Of a DNA stretch of 64,000 bases, positions 30,103-39,192 are shown in pieces. Position 1 is the stretch's first letter; the number at the start of each line of letters is the position of its first letter. Made by a program: the position numbers and the translations under genes. The notes beneath the pieces were generated by a model. It saw nothing but the letters and a program-made list of their open reading frames with translations. It made no database searches and was not told where the DNA came from. Source of the DNA: Caulobacter mirabilis (GTDB lineage Bacteria > Pseudomonadota > Alphaproteobacteria > Caulobacterales > Caulobacteraceae). The stretch spans positions 1,426,001 to 1,490,000 of the forward strand of contig NZ_CP024201.1 in assembly GCF_002749615.1 (NCBI RefSeq). The letters run 5' to 3'.

Positions 30103-30927
30103 ATGTCGGAAGCCGCTCACGCTTCGCTCGAGTCGGGGTGGAGGTCGTCGGGAGGCGGCGCGGTCGGTCGCAACCTCGTTGCGGCCGCGGTTCTGCTTTG
30201 GGTCGGGGTGTATGTCACGCTGCATGTCGGCTGGCCGGCGCCGTCGGTCGACTACCCCGTGGAGCGCGCGCTGCGACGGGTCCTGACCTGCGGCGCGGGC
30301 GCCGCGCTGAGCCTGGCCATGATCCCGCTGCTGGTCCGCGCCGCACGGCTGCCGCTCTGGCGTCAGGCGACGGTGGTGCTGGGGCTCAGCTTGGCGGCCC
30401 AGTTGGCTCACACGCTGTTTCGGGTGGTCGTCTTCTACTGGGTCGATCCGCTGTGGGGGCCTCTGAGCTGGGATATCTTCCTGATCGGGCTGCAGGGCGC
30501 CGGCTGGGTGTTCCCGATGTGGTGCGCGATCTGCCTGGCGGTGCTGGCCGACGCACGCGCGCGCCGCTTCCCCTCGACGCCTGCTGAGGCCGCCCAGCCG
30601 ACAGCGGCGCTCTGGTGCCAGGACGGCCGGGCCCGCGTGCGGGTCGCGCTGGACGAGGTCTTTCTGTTCGCGGCCGAGGACGACTACGTCCGGCTCTGGA
30701 CCCGGCGAAAGCCCTACCTCGTCCGCGCGCGGCTGAAGGACATCGCCGCCATGCTGCCCGGCGATCGCTACATGCAGGTGCACCGCTCTTCGATCGTGCG
30801 CCTGGACGCCGTGCTGGGCGTGGAGCGGGCCGGCTCGGCCTGGCGGCTGAAACTGCTCGACGGCGTCGAGACCCCGGTCAGCCGGTCCAACGGCCAGGCG
30901 GTCCTGGGACGACTTCGCGAGGGCTGA
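30103..30927 (+). CDS. Membrane-bound LytTR-type DNA-binding regulator
   Basis: The 274-residue protein has four predicted membrane segments in its first 150 residues (about 24-44, 63-80, 90-108 and 122-150) and a C-terminal LytTR domain (about 175-270: VFLFAAEDDYVRLWT, YLVRARLKDIAAML, MQVHRSSIVRLDAV). The LytTR fold binds short direct repeats. A regulator anchored in the inner membrane is typical of Alphaproteobacteria and Sphingomonads; the signal is unknown. It is divergent from the secreted amidohydrolase (120-base gap), a likely target. Confidence 0.88.
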   Translation: MSEAAHASLESGWRSSGGGAVGRNLVAAAVLLWVGVYVTLHVGWPAPSVDYPVERALRRVLTCGAGAALSLAMIPLLVRAARLPLWRQATVVLGLSLAAQLAHTLFRVVVFYWVDPLWGPLSWDIFLIGLQGAGWVFPMWCAICLAVLADARARRFPSTPAEAAQPTAALWCQDGRARVRVALDEVFLFAAEDDYVRLWTRRKPYLVRARLKDIAAMLPGDRYMQVHRSSIVRLDAVLGVERAGSAWRLKLLDGVETPVSRSNGQAVLGRLREG

Positions 30928-30930
30928 GAG

Positions 30931-31659
30931 CTACCGCTTCGGTCCGCGCAGCACCGGCTCCTTCGGCGCCTCGGGAGCCGCTTCCGGCGGCGTCTCGCCG
31001 GACGGAAGCAGGGCGTCGATGGCCGTCTCCTCCGGCGCGGCGGCGACATCGACCGGCGCTTCCGTGGGCTCGGCGGGCTTCTCAGCCGGCGGGGCGTTGG
31101 CGCTCAGGGCCTGACCGAACAGGTTGGAGCGTTCGGTCAGGGTCTTGGCGGTTTCCTCGCACTTGGCGGGGGGCGACCAGCTCATCCAGAACTGCGCCAG
31201 CTGGGCCTTGGGCACGGTGGTGGCGCCGGTCCAGACCGCGCGGCCCTTCTTGATCGCGGCCTGACCATCCTCGTGGATGGCCGTCGGGCTGGCCTTCTCG
31301 GCGGCCTCCATCGCGGCCCGGAGAACCTTCAGGGTCTCGCGCGCCTCGGCCCGCTGGCCGGGATAGATGATCTTGATGTTCTCCTCGGTGCTCGGCGTCG
31401 GCCAGGCCCGCTCGATCCGCTCCACCTCGGGCATCGCCACGTCGTACAGGTCGACGTAGCCGGCCAGCACGCCGTAGCACCAGCCGACATAGCCGTAGTC
31501 GTCGGTCGGCGCCGAGACGGGGCCGCCCTGGATCGGCAGGGGCGCGACGGTCTGTTTGCGCGGGACGGCCGTGGCCACCAGGTCGTCGGTCGTCGGCGGA
31601 GCCGCTTCGGCCGGAGCGTCCTGGGCGAGCAGCAGAAGGGCGAAGAGATAGGGGGCCAT
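30931..31659 (-). CDS. Secreted hypothetical protein
   Basis: The 242-residue protein has a signal peptide (about 18 residues, ALLLLAQDAPAEA). A central region (about 55-165) contains YGYVGWCYGVLAGYVDLYD, EAAEKA and LAQFWMSW motifs and two Cys (GWCYG and AKCEE) that may pair. The C-terminal third is a Pro/Glu/Ala-rich tail. No family is recognised. It lies 18 bases downstream of the oxoprolinase gene on the same strand and is likely cotranscribed. It is periplasmic; function unknown. Confidence 0.65.
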   Translation of the reverse strand: MAPYLFALLLLAQDAPAEAAPPTTDDLVATAVPRKQTVAPLPIQGGPVSAPTDDYGYVGWCYGVLAGYVDLYDVAMPEVERIERAWPTPSTEENIKIIYPGQRAEARETLKVLRAAMEAAEKASPTAIHEDGQAAIKKGRAVWTGATTVPKAQLAQFWMSWSPPAKCEETAKTLTERSNLFGQALSANAPPAEKPAEPTEAPVDVAAAPEETAIDALLPSGETPPEAAPEAPKEPVLRGPKR

Positions 31660-31677
31660 GCTTGTCCTGTCGTCGCG

Positions 31678-34600
31678 TCAGGCGTCGCCGTCGATCCTGC
31701 GGCCGAAGCCGCCCCCGCCGGGGGTTTCGATCTCGATCACGTCGCCCGGCTGCACCGATACCGAGAAACAGCCGGACAGTTCCTTTACCGCGCCGTCCGC
31801 CGTTCTCAAACGCTGACGCCCCTCCAGGGCGGGGGCGCCGCCTCCAATTCCCTGAGGACTGTGGCTTCTGCGCGTCGACAGCAGGGCGGCCTCCATGGGA
31901 GCCAGGAAGCGGACATGGCGGATCGCGCCGTCGCCGCCGCGATGCCGGCCCTCGCCTCCGGAGCCCCGGCGGACCGTGAAGCGCTCGACCCGGACCGGGA
32001 AGCGGCGTTCCAGGATTTCCGGGTCGGTGAGGCGCGAATTGGTCATGTGGGTGTGGATGGCGCTGGTTCCCGGCGCGTTGAGGCTTGCCCCAGCGCCGCC
32101 GCAGATGGTCTCGTAGTACTGCCGCTGGTCGTCGCCGAAGGTGAAGTTGTTCATCGAGCCCTGGCTGTTGGCCAGCACGCCCAGCGCCGCGTACAGGGCG
32201 TCGACGACGTGCTGGCTGGTCTCGACATTGCCGGCCACCACCGCCGCCGGGGGCTCCGGATCGAGCATCGAGCCGTGCCGGGTGACGATCTTCAGCGGCG
32301 TCAGGCAGCCGGCGTTCAGCGGGATGTCGTCGTCGACCAGGCTGCGGAACACGTACAGCGCCGCCGCGTCGACGATGGCCGAGGGGGCGTTGAAGTTGTT
32401 GCCCAGCTGGTCGGCCGAGCCGGTGAAGTCCAGGATGGCCTCGCCCGCCGCGGCGTCGACCGTGACCTTCACGACCACTTCGCCGCCGCCGTCCATCGGC
32501 GTCCGGGCCTCGCCGTCGACCAGCTTGCCGACCGCGCGGCGGACCGACTGCTCGGCGTTCTGCTGCACGAAGGTCATGTAGCGGGCGACCGTCTGCGCGC
32601 CGTAGGCGTCGATCATCGCCGCCACGGCGCCGCCGCCGGCCTGACAGGCGGCGATCTGGGCCTTCAGGTCGGCGAGGTTGCGGTCCGGCGCGCGGGCCGG
32701 CCAGCGGCCGGTCGCCAGCGCCGCCCGGGTGTCGGCCTCCAGGAAGCGGTGGTCCTTCATGATCGGCACGGCGTCCAGCAGCACGCCTTCCTCGTCGAGC
32801 GTCTTCGAGAAGGGCGGCATCGAGCCGGGCTGGATGCCGCCGACGTCGGCATGGTGCCCGCGCGCGGCGACGTAGAAGGCCGGCGGCTCCGCCTCGTCCA
32901 TGAAGATCGGCATGACCACGGTGATGTCGGGCAGATGGGTGCCGCCGAAGTAGGGATTGTTCAGGGCGAAGGCCTCGCCCGGATGCAGCACCGGATGCCG
33001 CGCCTTCACCGCCCGGACGCTGGCCCCCATGCTGCCCAGGTGGACCGGCATGTGCGGGGCGTTGGCGACCAGGCCGCCGTCGGCGTCGAACAGGGCGCAC
33101 GAGAAGTCGAGCCGCTCCTTGATGTTCACCGAGTGGGCGGTCCGCTCCAGCGCCGCGCCCATGGCCTCGGCCACGCCCATGAAGCGGCGGTTGAACAGCT
33201 CCAGAGTGACCGGATCGGGCTTGTCGGCGGCGATGCGGGCGGCGGTCAGCGGCGTGACGCGGGTGAGCCGGATCAGCCCTTCGGCCTCGGCGGAGGCCCG
33301 CCAGCCCTCGGCCACGGCGATCTGAGTGTCGCTGCGGATGATCAGGGCGGGCCCGTCGAGGGTGGTGAGGTCGGAAGCCTGCACCAAGATCCGGCCGTCC
33401 GGGCGAAGGCCCGAATCCAGATCGGGCCTTCGCTGGTGGAGGCCTGGCTGGAGTTCGGCGCTCGCGACAGGGTCCCGGCCTTCGCCGGGATGAACGGTTG
33501 AGATGGCCGAAGCCTCCGCCTCGACGCTGGCGATCAGGATGGTCCGATCGGGCTCGATGAAGCCGAACAGACGCTGATGGGCGGCCTCGAAGGCGGCCCT
33601 GGCCGAGGCGAGGTCGGCCAGCGGCGTGGGCAGGGCGGCGTCGGCGCCGTCATAGCGCAGCAGCAGGCGGCGTTCGACCGTTCCGGCGCCGGCGCCCTGC
33701 GAGGTCAGCGCCTCGCTCGCCTCGCCGGCTAGCCGATCGGCCAGCGCCGTCGCGGCCGCGAGTCCCTCGGCGCCCAGCGGCAGCTCCAGCCCCGCCTGCC
33801 GCAGGCTGCCGACCTGGGCCTGGCCGATGCCCCAGGCCGACAGCAGCGAGGCGTGCTTGGGGCTCAGCACCTCGGTCACGCCCAGGGCGTCGGCGACCTG
33901 GCAGCAGACCTGGCCGGCGGCGCCGCCGAAGCTGACCAGGGCATGGTCGCGCGGATCGAAGCCACGCTCGGTGGAGATGCGGCGCACGGCCTGGGCCATC
34001 TGTTCGACGGCGACGGCCACGAAGCCTTCCGCAGCCGCCTCGACGCTCTCGGCGCCCATGGCTTGCGCGAGTTCGGCCAGTCGCTCGCGGGCGGCGGCCG
34101 GATCGAGCGGCGCGTCGCCCTTGGGGCCGAACACCGACGGGAACCAGGCCGGATCGAGGCGACCGAGCACCAGGTTGGCGTCGGTCACCGTCGCCGGTCC
34201 GCCGCGGCCGTAGCAGGCCGGGCCCGGATTGGCGCCGGCGCTCTCGGGGCCGGCGCGGGCGCGGAAGCCGTCGTAGGTCAGGATCGAGCCGCCGCCGGCG
34301 GCCACGGTCTCGACGTCCAGCATCGGGCTGCGCAGCCGGGCGCCGGCGACCTTGGCGGTCTCGCGCCGTTCCAGCGCCCCGGCGAAACGGCAGACATCGG
34401 TGGAAGTGCCGCCCATGTCGAAGCCGAGCACGGCGGCCGATCCGGCGCTCTGGGCGGTGCGGGCCACCCCGACCACGCCGCCGGCCGGGCCGGAGACCAC
34501 GGCGTCCTTGCCGCGGAAGGCATCGGCCCGCACCAGCTGGCCGGCCGAGGTCATGAACCACAGCGGCGCGCCTTCCACCGCCGTGGCCACCCGCTCGACA

Positions 34601-35289
34601 TAGGCGCGCAGGATCGGGGTCAGGTAGGCGTCGGCCACCGCCGTTTCCGCCCGGGGGACGAAGCGGGGCAGGGGGCTGACCTCGTGGCTGAGCGCGACGT
34701 AGTCGAACCCGGCCGCCTTGGCGATCTCGCCGGCGGCGATTTCGTGCGCCGGGTCCAGGTCGCTGTGCAGGAAGGCGATGGCCGCGGTGTCGAAGCCGGC
34801 GGCGCGCGCCTTGGTCAGCTCGGCGGCGAGATGGTCGCGGTCCAGCGGCGTGACGACCGAGCCGTCGGCCGCACGACGTTCCCGGGCCTCGACCACGCCG
34901 GCGTACAGGGGGTCCGGTCGGACGATGTCGAGCGCGAACAGGTCGGGCCGCGACTGGTCGCCGATGACGATGGCGTCGGCGAAGCCTTCCGGCACGATCA
35001 GCAGGGTGCGGGCGCCCTTGCGTTCGAGCAGAGCATTGGTGGCGACCGTGGTGCCCATCTTGATCGCCGCGACCTGGTCGGCGGGGAAGCGCTCGCCCGG
35101 CCTGGCGCCCAGCAGGCGGCGCATGGCTTCGACGGCGGCGTCCTCGTAGGACGGCGAGGCCGACAGCAGCTTCATCGTCCGCTCCGCCCCGTCCGGCGTT
35201 CGGCCGATCACGTCGGTGAAGGTGCCCCCGCGGTCGATCCAGAAGGTCCAGCCGCTCATTTCTGCCGCTGCGTCAGTTCCGATTGCCAT
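31678..35289 (-). CDS. Fused hydantoinase A/B (5-oxoprolinase family), repeat-bearing
   Basis: The 1203-residue protein joins a HyuA-type ATP-binding half (about 10-590: [32 protein letters not shown]) and a HyuB-type half (about 645-1200: [39 protein letters not shown] at the end), the layout of ATP-dependent 5-oxoprolinases. These cleave 5-oxoproline, or related hydantoins, to glutamate. The linker (residues about 597-630) is a translated dispersed repeat. Start: the first ATG gives a 10-residue lead before [12 protein letters not shown], so 35259 is the alternative. It is divergent from the DjlA-like gene by 34 bases. Confidence 0.9.
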   Translation of the reverse strand: MAIGTDAAAEMSGWTFWIDRGGTFTDVIGRTPDGAERTMKLLSASPSYEDAAVEAMRRLLGARPGERFPADQVAAIKMGTTVATNALLERKGARTLLIVPEGFADAIVIGDQSRPDLFALDIVRPDPLYAGVVEARERRAADGSVVTPLDRDHLAAELTKARAAGFDTAAIAFLHSDLDPAHEIAAGEIAKAAGFDYVALSHEVSPLPRFVPRAETAVADAYLTPILRAYVERVATAVEGAPLWFMTSAGQLVRADAFRGKDAVVSGPAGGVVGVARTAQSAGSAAVLGFDMGGTSTDVCRFAGALERRETAKVAGARLRSPMLDVETVAAGGGSILTYDGFRARAGPESAGANPGPACYGRGGPATVTDANLVLGRLDPAWFPSVFGPKGDAPLDPAAARERLAELAQAMGAESVEAAAEGFVAVAVEQMAQAVRRISTERGFDPRDHALVSFGGAAGQVCCQVADALGVTEVLSPKHASLLSAWGIGQAQVGSLRQAGLELPLGAEGLAAATALADRLAGEASEALTSQGAGAGTVERRLLLRYDGADAALPTPLADLASARAAFEAAHQRLFGFIEPDRTILIASVEAEASAISTVHPGEGRDPVASAELQPGLHQRRPDLDSGLRPDGRILVQASDLTTLDGPALIIRSDTQIAVAEGWRASAEAEGLIRLTRVTPLTAARIAADKPDPVTLELFNRRFMGVAEAMGAALERTAHSVNIKERLDFSCALFDADGGLVANAPHMPVHLGSMGASVRAVKARHPVLHPGEAFALNNPYFGGTHLPDITVVMPIFMDEAEPPAFYVAARGHHADVGGIQPGSMPPFSKTLDEEGVLLDAVPIMKDHRFLEADTRAALATGRWPARAPDRNLADLKAQIAACQAGGGAVAAMIDAYGAQTVARYMTFVQQNAEQSVRRAVGKLVDGEARTPMDGGGEVVVKVTVDAAAGEAILDFTGSADQLGNNFNAPSAIVDAAALYVFRSLVDDDIPLNAGCLTPLKIVTRHGSMLDPEPPAAVVAGNVETSQHVVDALYAALGVLANSQGSMNNFTFGDDQRQYYETICGGAGASLNAPGTSAIHTHMTNSRLTDPEILERRFPVRVERFTVRRGSGGEGRHRGGDGAIRHVRFLAPMEAALLSTRRSHSPQGIGGGAPALEGRQRLRTADGAVKELSGCFSVSVQPGDVIEIETPGGGGFGRRIDGDA
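33398..33498. repeat. Dispersed inverted repeat, family A copy 3, inside the oxoprolinase gene
   Basis: The arm GGGCGAAGGCCCGAATCCAG (33401-33420) is the inverted copy of CAGGGTCCCGGCCTTCGCC (33468-33486). The sequence belongs to the same family as 16450, 24729 and 42033. It lies in the HyuA-HyuB linker, keeps the frame open and adds about 35 residues ([14 protein letters not shown] and onwards). Confidence 0.75.
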
Positions 35290-35323
35290 GCGTCCGCCAG
35301 AATCCTAGACTTCTCCTAATCCC

Positions 35324-36019
35324 ATGAGCTTCTGGCGAAACATTGCAAGCCTCGCCGCACGGCGGGTTGACGACGCCGAGTGCGCCGAATGCCCCGGCGG
35401 CCTCCCTGGCGAGGATCCGGCCTTCACCACGGCGGTCACCGCGCTGGGGGCGAAGCTGTCGCGCGCCGACGGCGACGCCACGCATGGCGAGTTCGAGGTC
35501 TTCGCCACGGTGTTCCAGCCGGACGCGGCCTCCGAACGCAACATCCACCGGCTGTACGACCTGGCGCGCCAGACCACGCACGGGTTCGAGAGCTACGCCC
35601 GGCGGCTGGCCAAGCGCTACCGAACCTGCCCGCAGCTGCTCGAGGACGTGTTGGACGGTCTGTTCCATATCGCCGTCGCCGATGGGGTCGTGAGCCAGGA
35701 CGAGCTGGACTACCTGGAGCGGGTGTCGGAGCTGTTCGGCTTCTCGCCGCTGACCTTCCGCCGACTGAAGGCCACGCACCTGGGGGCCGGGCCCGAGGAT
35801 CCCTACGTGATCCTGGGCATCCCCGCCGATGCGCCGGATGCGGAGGTCCGCTCGGCCTGGCGGGCCCAGGTGTCGGCGGCTCACCCGGACCGCGCCCGTG
35901 GCCGCGGCCTGCCGAGCGAGTTCATCGAGGTCGCCGAGACCAAGACGGCGGCGATCAACGCCGCCTTTGACGCGGTCATGCGCGAACGCCGTGAACTGTC
36001 GCTGGAGGGCGCCGCCTGA
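35324..36019 (+). CDS. DjlA-like co-chaperone (TerB plus J domain)
   Basis: The 231-residue protein has a TerB-type helical domain (about 35-150: FTTAVTALGAKLSRADGDATHGE, FHIAVADGVVSQDELDYL) and a C-terminal J domain (about 165-225: DPYVILGIPADAPDAEVRSAWR and the HPD triad in AAHPDRA). The J domain stimulates DnaK ATPase. Unlike E. coli DjlA no N-terminal membrane helix is evident. The gene is divergent from the oxoprolinase gene by 34 bases. Confidence 0.93.
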   Translation: MSFWRNIASLAARRVDDAECAECPGGLPGEDPAFTTAVTALGAKLSRADGDATHGEFEVFATVFQPDAASERNIHRLYDLARQTTHGFESYARRLAKRYRTCPQLLEDVLDGLFHIAVADGVVSQDELDYLERVSELFGFSPLTFRRLKATHLGAGPEDPYVILGIPADAPDAEVRSAWRAQVSAAHPDRARGRGLPSEFIEVAETKTAAINAAFDAVMRERRELSLEGAA

Positions 36020-36075
36020 TTGGGCAAACTCGTCGGGCGAACCGGACGAAACCTCTACTTCACGAGGGTGTTCAG

Positions 36076-36132
36076 TTGACGTTCAGGCGTTTCGCACAAG
36101 ATATTACCCGAAAGGCCGCCTCTGGGGCGGCC
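36076..36132 (+). promoter_or_regulatory. Promoter and leader hairpin of small membrane-protein gene
   Basis: TTGACG (36076-36081), then an 18-base spacer and GATATT (36100-36105), looks like a housekeeping promoter. In the leader GGCCGCC-tctgg-GGCGGCC (36114-36132) forms a 7-bp hairpin that ends 6 bases before the ribosome site GAGGA (36138-36142), so it could affect initiation. Confidence 0.5.
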
Positions 36133-36146
36133 CTGCAGAGGACGAC

Positions 36147-36443
36147 ATGGACAATCTGACGACTGGGCGGGGCGGCTCTTCGGCGTTCAAGGGACTGGCC
36201 TGGGTGGCCGGCGCGCTGGCCACCTGCGCGGCCCTCGTCATCGGCGCGGTGCTGGCCGTGTTCGCGGCGGCGACGGTGGTGGTGATCGCCATCATGTCCA
36301 GCGTGCTGCTCGGCCTCGCCGGCCTGGCGATGCGCGCTCGCCGCACGGCCCGCGCCCGCACCAACGCCGATCCCGACCTGATCGAGGCCCATAAGGTGGG
36401 CGGCCACTCCTGGGTGGCCTACGGCTGGAACGAACGGCGCTAG
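36147..36443 (+). CDS. Small inner-membrane protein
   Basis: The 98-residue protein (start MDNLTTGRGG, with GAGGA upstream) has two long hydrophobic stretches (about 18-40 and 42-62, WVAGALATCAALVIGAVLAV and VVIAIMSSVLLGLAGLAM) and a basic cytoplasmic tail (ARRTARARTN...WNERR). It is an integral inner-membrane protein. No family was recognised. It has its own promoter, a leader hairpin and a clear terminator after it, so it is a single-gene unit. Confidence 0.75.
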   Translation: MDNLTTGRGGSSAFKGLAWVAGALATCAALVIGAVLAVFAAATVVVIAIMSSVLLGLAGLAMRARRTARARTNADPDLIEAHKVGGHSWVAYGWNERR

Positions 36444-36470
36444 CCGCCCGGCTCAATCCGACGACATTCG

Positions 36471-36501
36471 AAGGCGCGCGGTGCGAACCGCGCGCCTTTT
36501 T
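36471..36501 (+). terminator. Rho-independent terminator
   Basis: AAGGCGCGCGGT-gcga-ACCGCGCGCCTT is a 12-bp perfect stem with a 4-base loop followed by TTTT. It follows the small membrane-protein gene by 27 bases. Confidence 0.9.
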
Positions 36502-36517
36502 CGTGGATGGGGACAAA

Positions 36518-36550
36518 CACCGTATGTGCCCGCCTTCGCGGGGATGCTCG
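36518..36550. repeat. Dispersed repeat family A, half copy
   Basis: CACCGTATGT-gcCCGCCTTCGCGGGGAT lies just after the terminator and before the antiporter stop. It matches the flank and right arm of the copy near 16450 but has no partner arm. Confidence 0.6.
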
Positions 36551-36561
36551 GGAGGAAGAGG

Positions 36562-38511
36562 CTACCCCGCCGGCTTGGCCCAGGGCAGGCCGGCGACGGT
36601 CAGGGCGAGGCGGCCCTCGCCCAGGTCGTTGACCAGGCCTTTCTCGGCCAGGGTCCGGGCGGCCTCTTCCAGCCGTCGATCCTCGAACAGCTCGATTTCG
36701 GGGTCGGCGTGCAGCTGCCGGCGCGAGATGGCCTCGCCGGGCAGCAGGCCGCGACGGCCCATGCCGGCCAGCAGGGCGGCCTCGGCGTCGTCGAGGATCG
36801 GCCGGACGCCGGACGACAGCGGTTCGGCCAGGCCGGTTGGACGGGGCGGCGGAGCTTGGCGCGGCGGCGTCACCGCCTCGGCCCGTTCCAGCATCCGGCG
36901 GGCGATCTCGCGTTCGCCCATGACCGTCTCGTCGGCCCCGACCGTCGCCAGGTGCTCGACCTCGCCGTCGGAATGGGCGCGGGCGATGACCTCCAGGCCG
37001 CGGTTGACCTTGCGGCTGCGCTCGATGATCTCGCCGGCTTCGAAGCAGTCGGGGATGGCGATCAGCAGACGGCGGGCCCGCTCGACGCCGGCGGCGGCCA
37101 GAACGCGCTCGTCCATGCCTCCGCCGTCGATGACCTCATAGCCCTTGGCCCGGCCGGCGGCGACCGTCTCGGGGCGGTCCTCGACCACCACGAACGGCTG
37201 GCCGTCCGCGGTCAGGCCCTCGGCCACGGCTCGGCCGACGCGACCCAGGCCGACGAGCACGGTGTGGCCGGCCTGGGCGGTGGGGACCAGGTCCGTCGCC
37301 GGCTCGACCTCGACCGCCGCCTTGGCCGGGTCCGGTTTGCGCAGCAGCAGGTTGAACAGGAACGGATTGATCATGATCGACATGATCGCGCCGGCCAGGA
37401 TCAGGTCGCGGCCCTCGTCCGGCAGCAGCTTCAGGCCCACGCCCAGCCCGGCGAGGATGAACGAGAACTCGCCGATCTGCGCCAGGCTGGCGGAGATGAC
37501 GATGGCCGTCTGGTGGTTGCGTCCGAAGGCTCTGACGATGGCGTAGGCCGCCAGCGACTTGCCGACCACGATGATCGCCACCACGCCCAGCACCTGCAGC
37601 GGGCTCTCCAGCAGGGTGCGGTAGTCGAACAGCATCCCGACCGAGACGAAGAACAGCACCGCGAAGGCGTCGCGCAGGGGCAGGGTCTCCTCGGCGGCGC
37701 GCTGCGACAGCTCGCTCTCGGCCAGGATCATGCCCGCGAAGAAGGCGCCCAGGGCGAAGGAGACGTCGAACAGCAGGGCCGCGCCGAAGGCGAAGCCCAG
37801 GGCGATGGCCAGGACGGCGAGGCGGAACAGCTCGCGCGAGCCCGTATGGACCACCCAATGCAGGATCCAGGGCACCACCCGGCGACCGACGATCAGCATG
37901 AAGGCGACGAAGGCGGCGACCTTGGCCAGGGTGACGCCAAGCGGCTTGAGCCAGGCGCCGGCGCCGCTGGCCCCGCTCTCGCCGGTGATCACCCCCGCCA
38001 GCGCCGGCAGCAGCACCAGCGCCATGACCATGGCCAGGTCCTCGACGATCAGCCAGCCGACGGCGATACGGCCCTTGTCGGTCTGGACCAGCCGTCGTTC
38101 CTGCAACGCCCGCAGCAGCACCACGGTCGAGGCGACCGACAGCGCCAGGCCGAACACCAGGCCGGCCATGATCGGCCAGCCCATGACATGCGACATCGCC
38201 ATGCCGAGCAGGGTCGCCACCGCCATCTGGCCGATCGCGCCGGGGATGGCGATGCTGCGGACCGCCAGAAGGTCCTTCAGCGAGAAGTGCAGTCCCACCC
38301 CGAACATCAGCAGGATCACGCCGATCTCGGCCAGCTCGCCGGCCAGGTTCTGATCCGCCACGAAGCCGGGCGTGAACGGCCCGACCATGACCCCCGCCAG
38401 CAGATAGCCGACCAGGGGCGAGAACTTGAGCCTCTGGGCCACCGCTCCGAAGATGAAGGCGATGACCAGGCCCGCGACAATTGTGGCGATCAGCGGCGTG
38501 TGATGGGGCAT
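36562..38511 (-). CDS. ybaL: Monovalent cation:proton antiporter (KefB/YbaL family)
   Basis: The 649-residue protein has an N-terminal CPA2 transporter domain with about 12 membrane segments (residues 5-390; PLVGYLLAGVMVGPFTPGFV and FFAGMILAESELS) and a cytosolic TrkA-N nucleotide domain (about 415-540, VLVGLGRVGRAVAEG). It resembles YbaL and the Kef K+/H+ efflux systems and exports K+ or Na+. The chosen ATG has GGAG 4 bases before it; an ORF extension adds 10 residues. A perfect palindrome lies 78 bases upstream and may control this gene and its divergent neighbour. The KefF-type partner was not seen. Confidence 0.92.
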   Translation of the reverse strand: MPHHTPLIATIVAGLVIAFIFGAVAQRLKFSPLVGYLLAGVMVGPFTPGFVADQNLAGELAEIGVILLMFGVGLHFSLKDLLAVRSIAIPGAIGQMAVATLLGMAMSHVMGWPIMAGLVFGLALSVASTVVLLRALQERRLVQTDKGRIAVGWLIVEDLAMVMALVLLPALAGVITGESGASGAGAWLKPLGVTLAKVAAFVAFMLIVGRRVVPWILHWVVHTGSRELFRLAVLAIALGFAFGAALLFDVSFALGAFFAGMILAESELSQRAAEETLPLRDAFAVLFFVSVGMLFDYRTLLESPLQVLGVVAIIVVGKSLAAYAIVRAFGRNHQTAIVISASLAQIGEFSFILAGLGVGLKLLPDEGRDLILAGAIMSIMINPFLFNLLLRKPDPAKAAVEVEPATDLVPTAQAGHTVLVGLGRVGRAVAEGLTADGQPFVVVEDRPETVAAGRAKGYEVIDGGGMDERVLAAAGVERARRLLIAIPDCFEAGEIIERSRKVNRGLEVIARAHSDGEVEHLATVGADETVMGEREIARRMLERAEAVTPPRQAPPPRPTGLAEPLSSGVRPILDDAEAALLAGMGRRGLLPGEAISRRQLHADPEIELFEDRRLEEAARTLAEKGLVNDLGEGRLALTVAGLPWAKPAG

Positions 38512-38588
38512 GGGACTCCGAATAGCAGGGGACGAAGTCACATATAGGGGAGCGGCGACGTTCGTCCCGGTTCAATATGGTCCGGTTA

Positions 38589-38606
38589 TCTGACAATATT
38601 GTCAGA
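38589..38606. promoter_or_regulatory. Perfect 18-bp palindrome between divergent genes
   Basis: TCTGACAATATTGTCAGA reads the same on both strands with no spacer. It sits 78 bases upstream of the antiporter and 124 bases upstream of the secreted protein gene, in an AT-rich spot. It looks like an operator for both promoters; the binding protein is unknown. Confidence 0.55.
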
Positions 38607-38729
38607 GCGCAGTCTCTGCCTGTCCTGGCGTAATGGAGATGGTCCGAGAGACCGTCGCTGATCGTTCCGGCATTGTGAGCCGATCATGGGAGCCGTGGCG
38701 ATGCTGGCGTCGCCCCCTGGGAGGTCTGG

Positions 38730-39182
38730 ATGAAGCCGCATGTCTTGCTGTTGATCGCCGCCGTCGCCGGTCCCGCCTGGGCGCAGGGCCATGATCACGA
38801 CAGTCCCTATCGGTGGCACGTCGCCCACGAGAACGAGAGCGCCCAGTACGGCGTGCCGGACAGCGACGACCGGGCCCTGCGCCTGGACTGCGAGCCCAGC
38901 GGCATGATCTCGATCATGGGCCCCACCGCCGCGGAGGCCGGCAAGCCGGTGAAGGTGATCCTGCAGGGCCGCGGCGGACGCCGCACGCTCGACGGCTTGG
39001 TCGTGGAACTGGGCGACGGGACCAACTTCTCGGTCGAGGTCGAGGCCTCGGACGACGCGGTCGCCACCCTGATGGCGGGCGGCGACCTGACCGTCGGGTC
39101 GGCCGGGGACGAATGGACCGTCCCCGGCAAGGGCGCGGCCAGGGCCTTGGCGCCGGTCCTGAAGACCTGCGCCGGGCGCTGA
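38730..39182 (+). CDS. Secreted hypothetical protein
   Basis: The 150-residue protein has a clear signal peptide (about 19 residues, to AWAQG), then HDHDSPYRWHVAHENES, a His/Asp-rich start that could bind metal. The rest is a beta-rich domain of about 100 residues with two Cys (LDCEPS and KTCAG) that probably pair. GGGAGG lies 6 bases before the ATG. No family recognised. It is divergent from the cation antiporter with a shared palindrome between, so a related stress or ion response is possible. Confidence 0.7.
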   Translation: MKPHVLLLIAAVAGPAWAQGHDHDSPYRWHVAHENESAQYGVPDSDDRALRLDCEPSGMISIMGPTAAEAGKPVKVILQGRGGRRTLDGLVVELGDGTNFSVEVEASDDAVATLMAGGDLTVGSAGDEWTVPGKGAARALAPVLKTCAGR

Positions 39183-39192
39183 CCGGGGAGGC

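Noticed and set aside
27949..30783. Extension of the amidohydrolase frame upstream of 29982
   Set aside because: The upstream part runs through the divergent LytTR gene, is Gln/Arg-rich low-complexity and precedes a clear signal peptide that should be the true start.
38686..38733. Tiny upstream frame overlapping the start of the secreted protein at 38730
   Set aside because: Its only ATG has no ribosome site and the product (MGAVAMLASPPGRSG) is not protein-like; the GGGAGG inside it serves the next gene.
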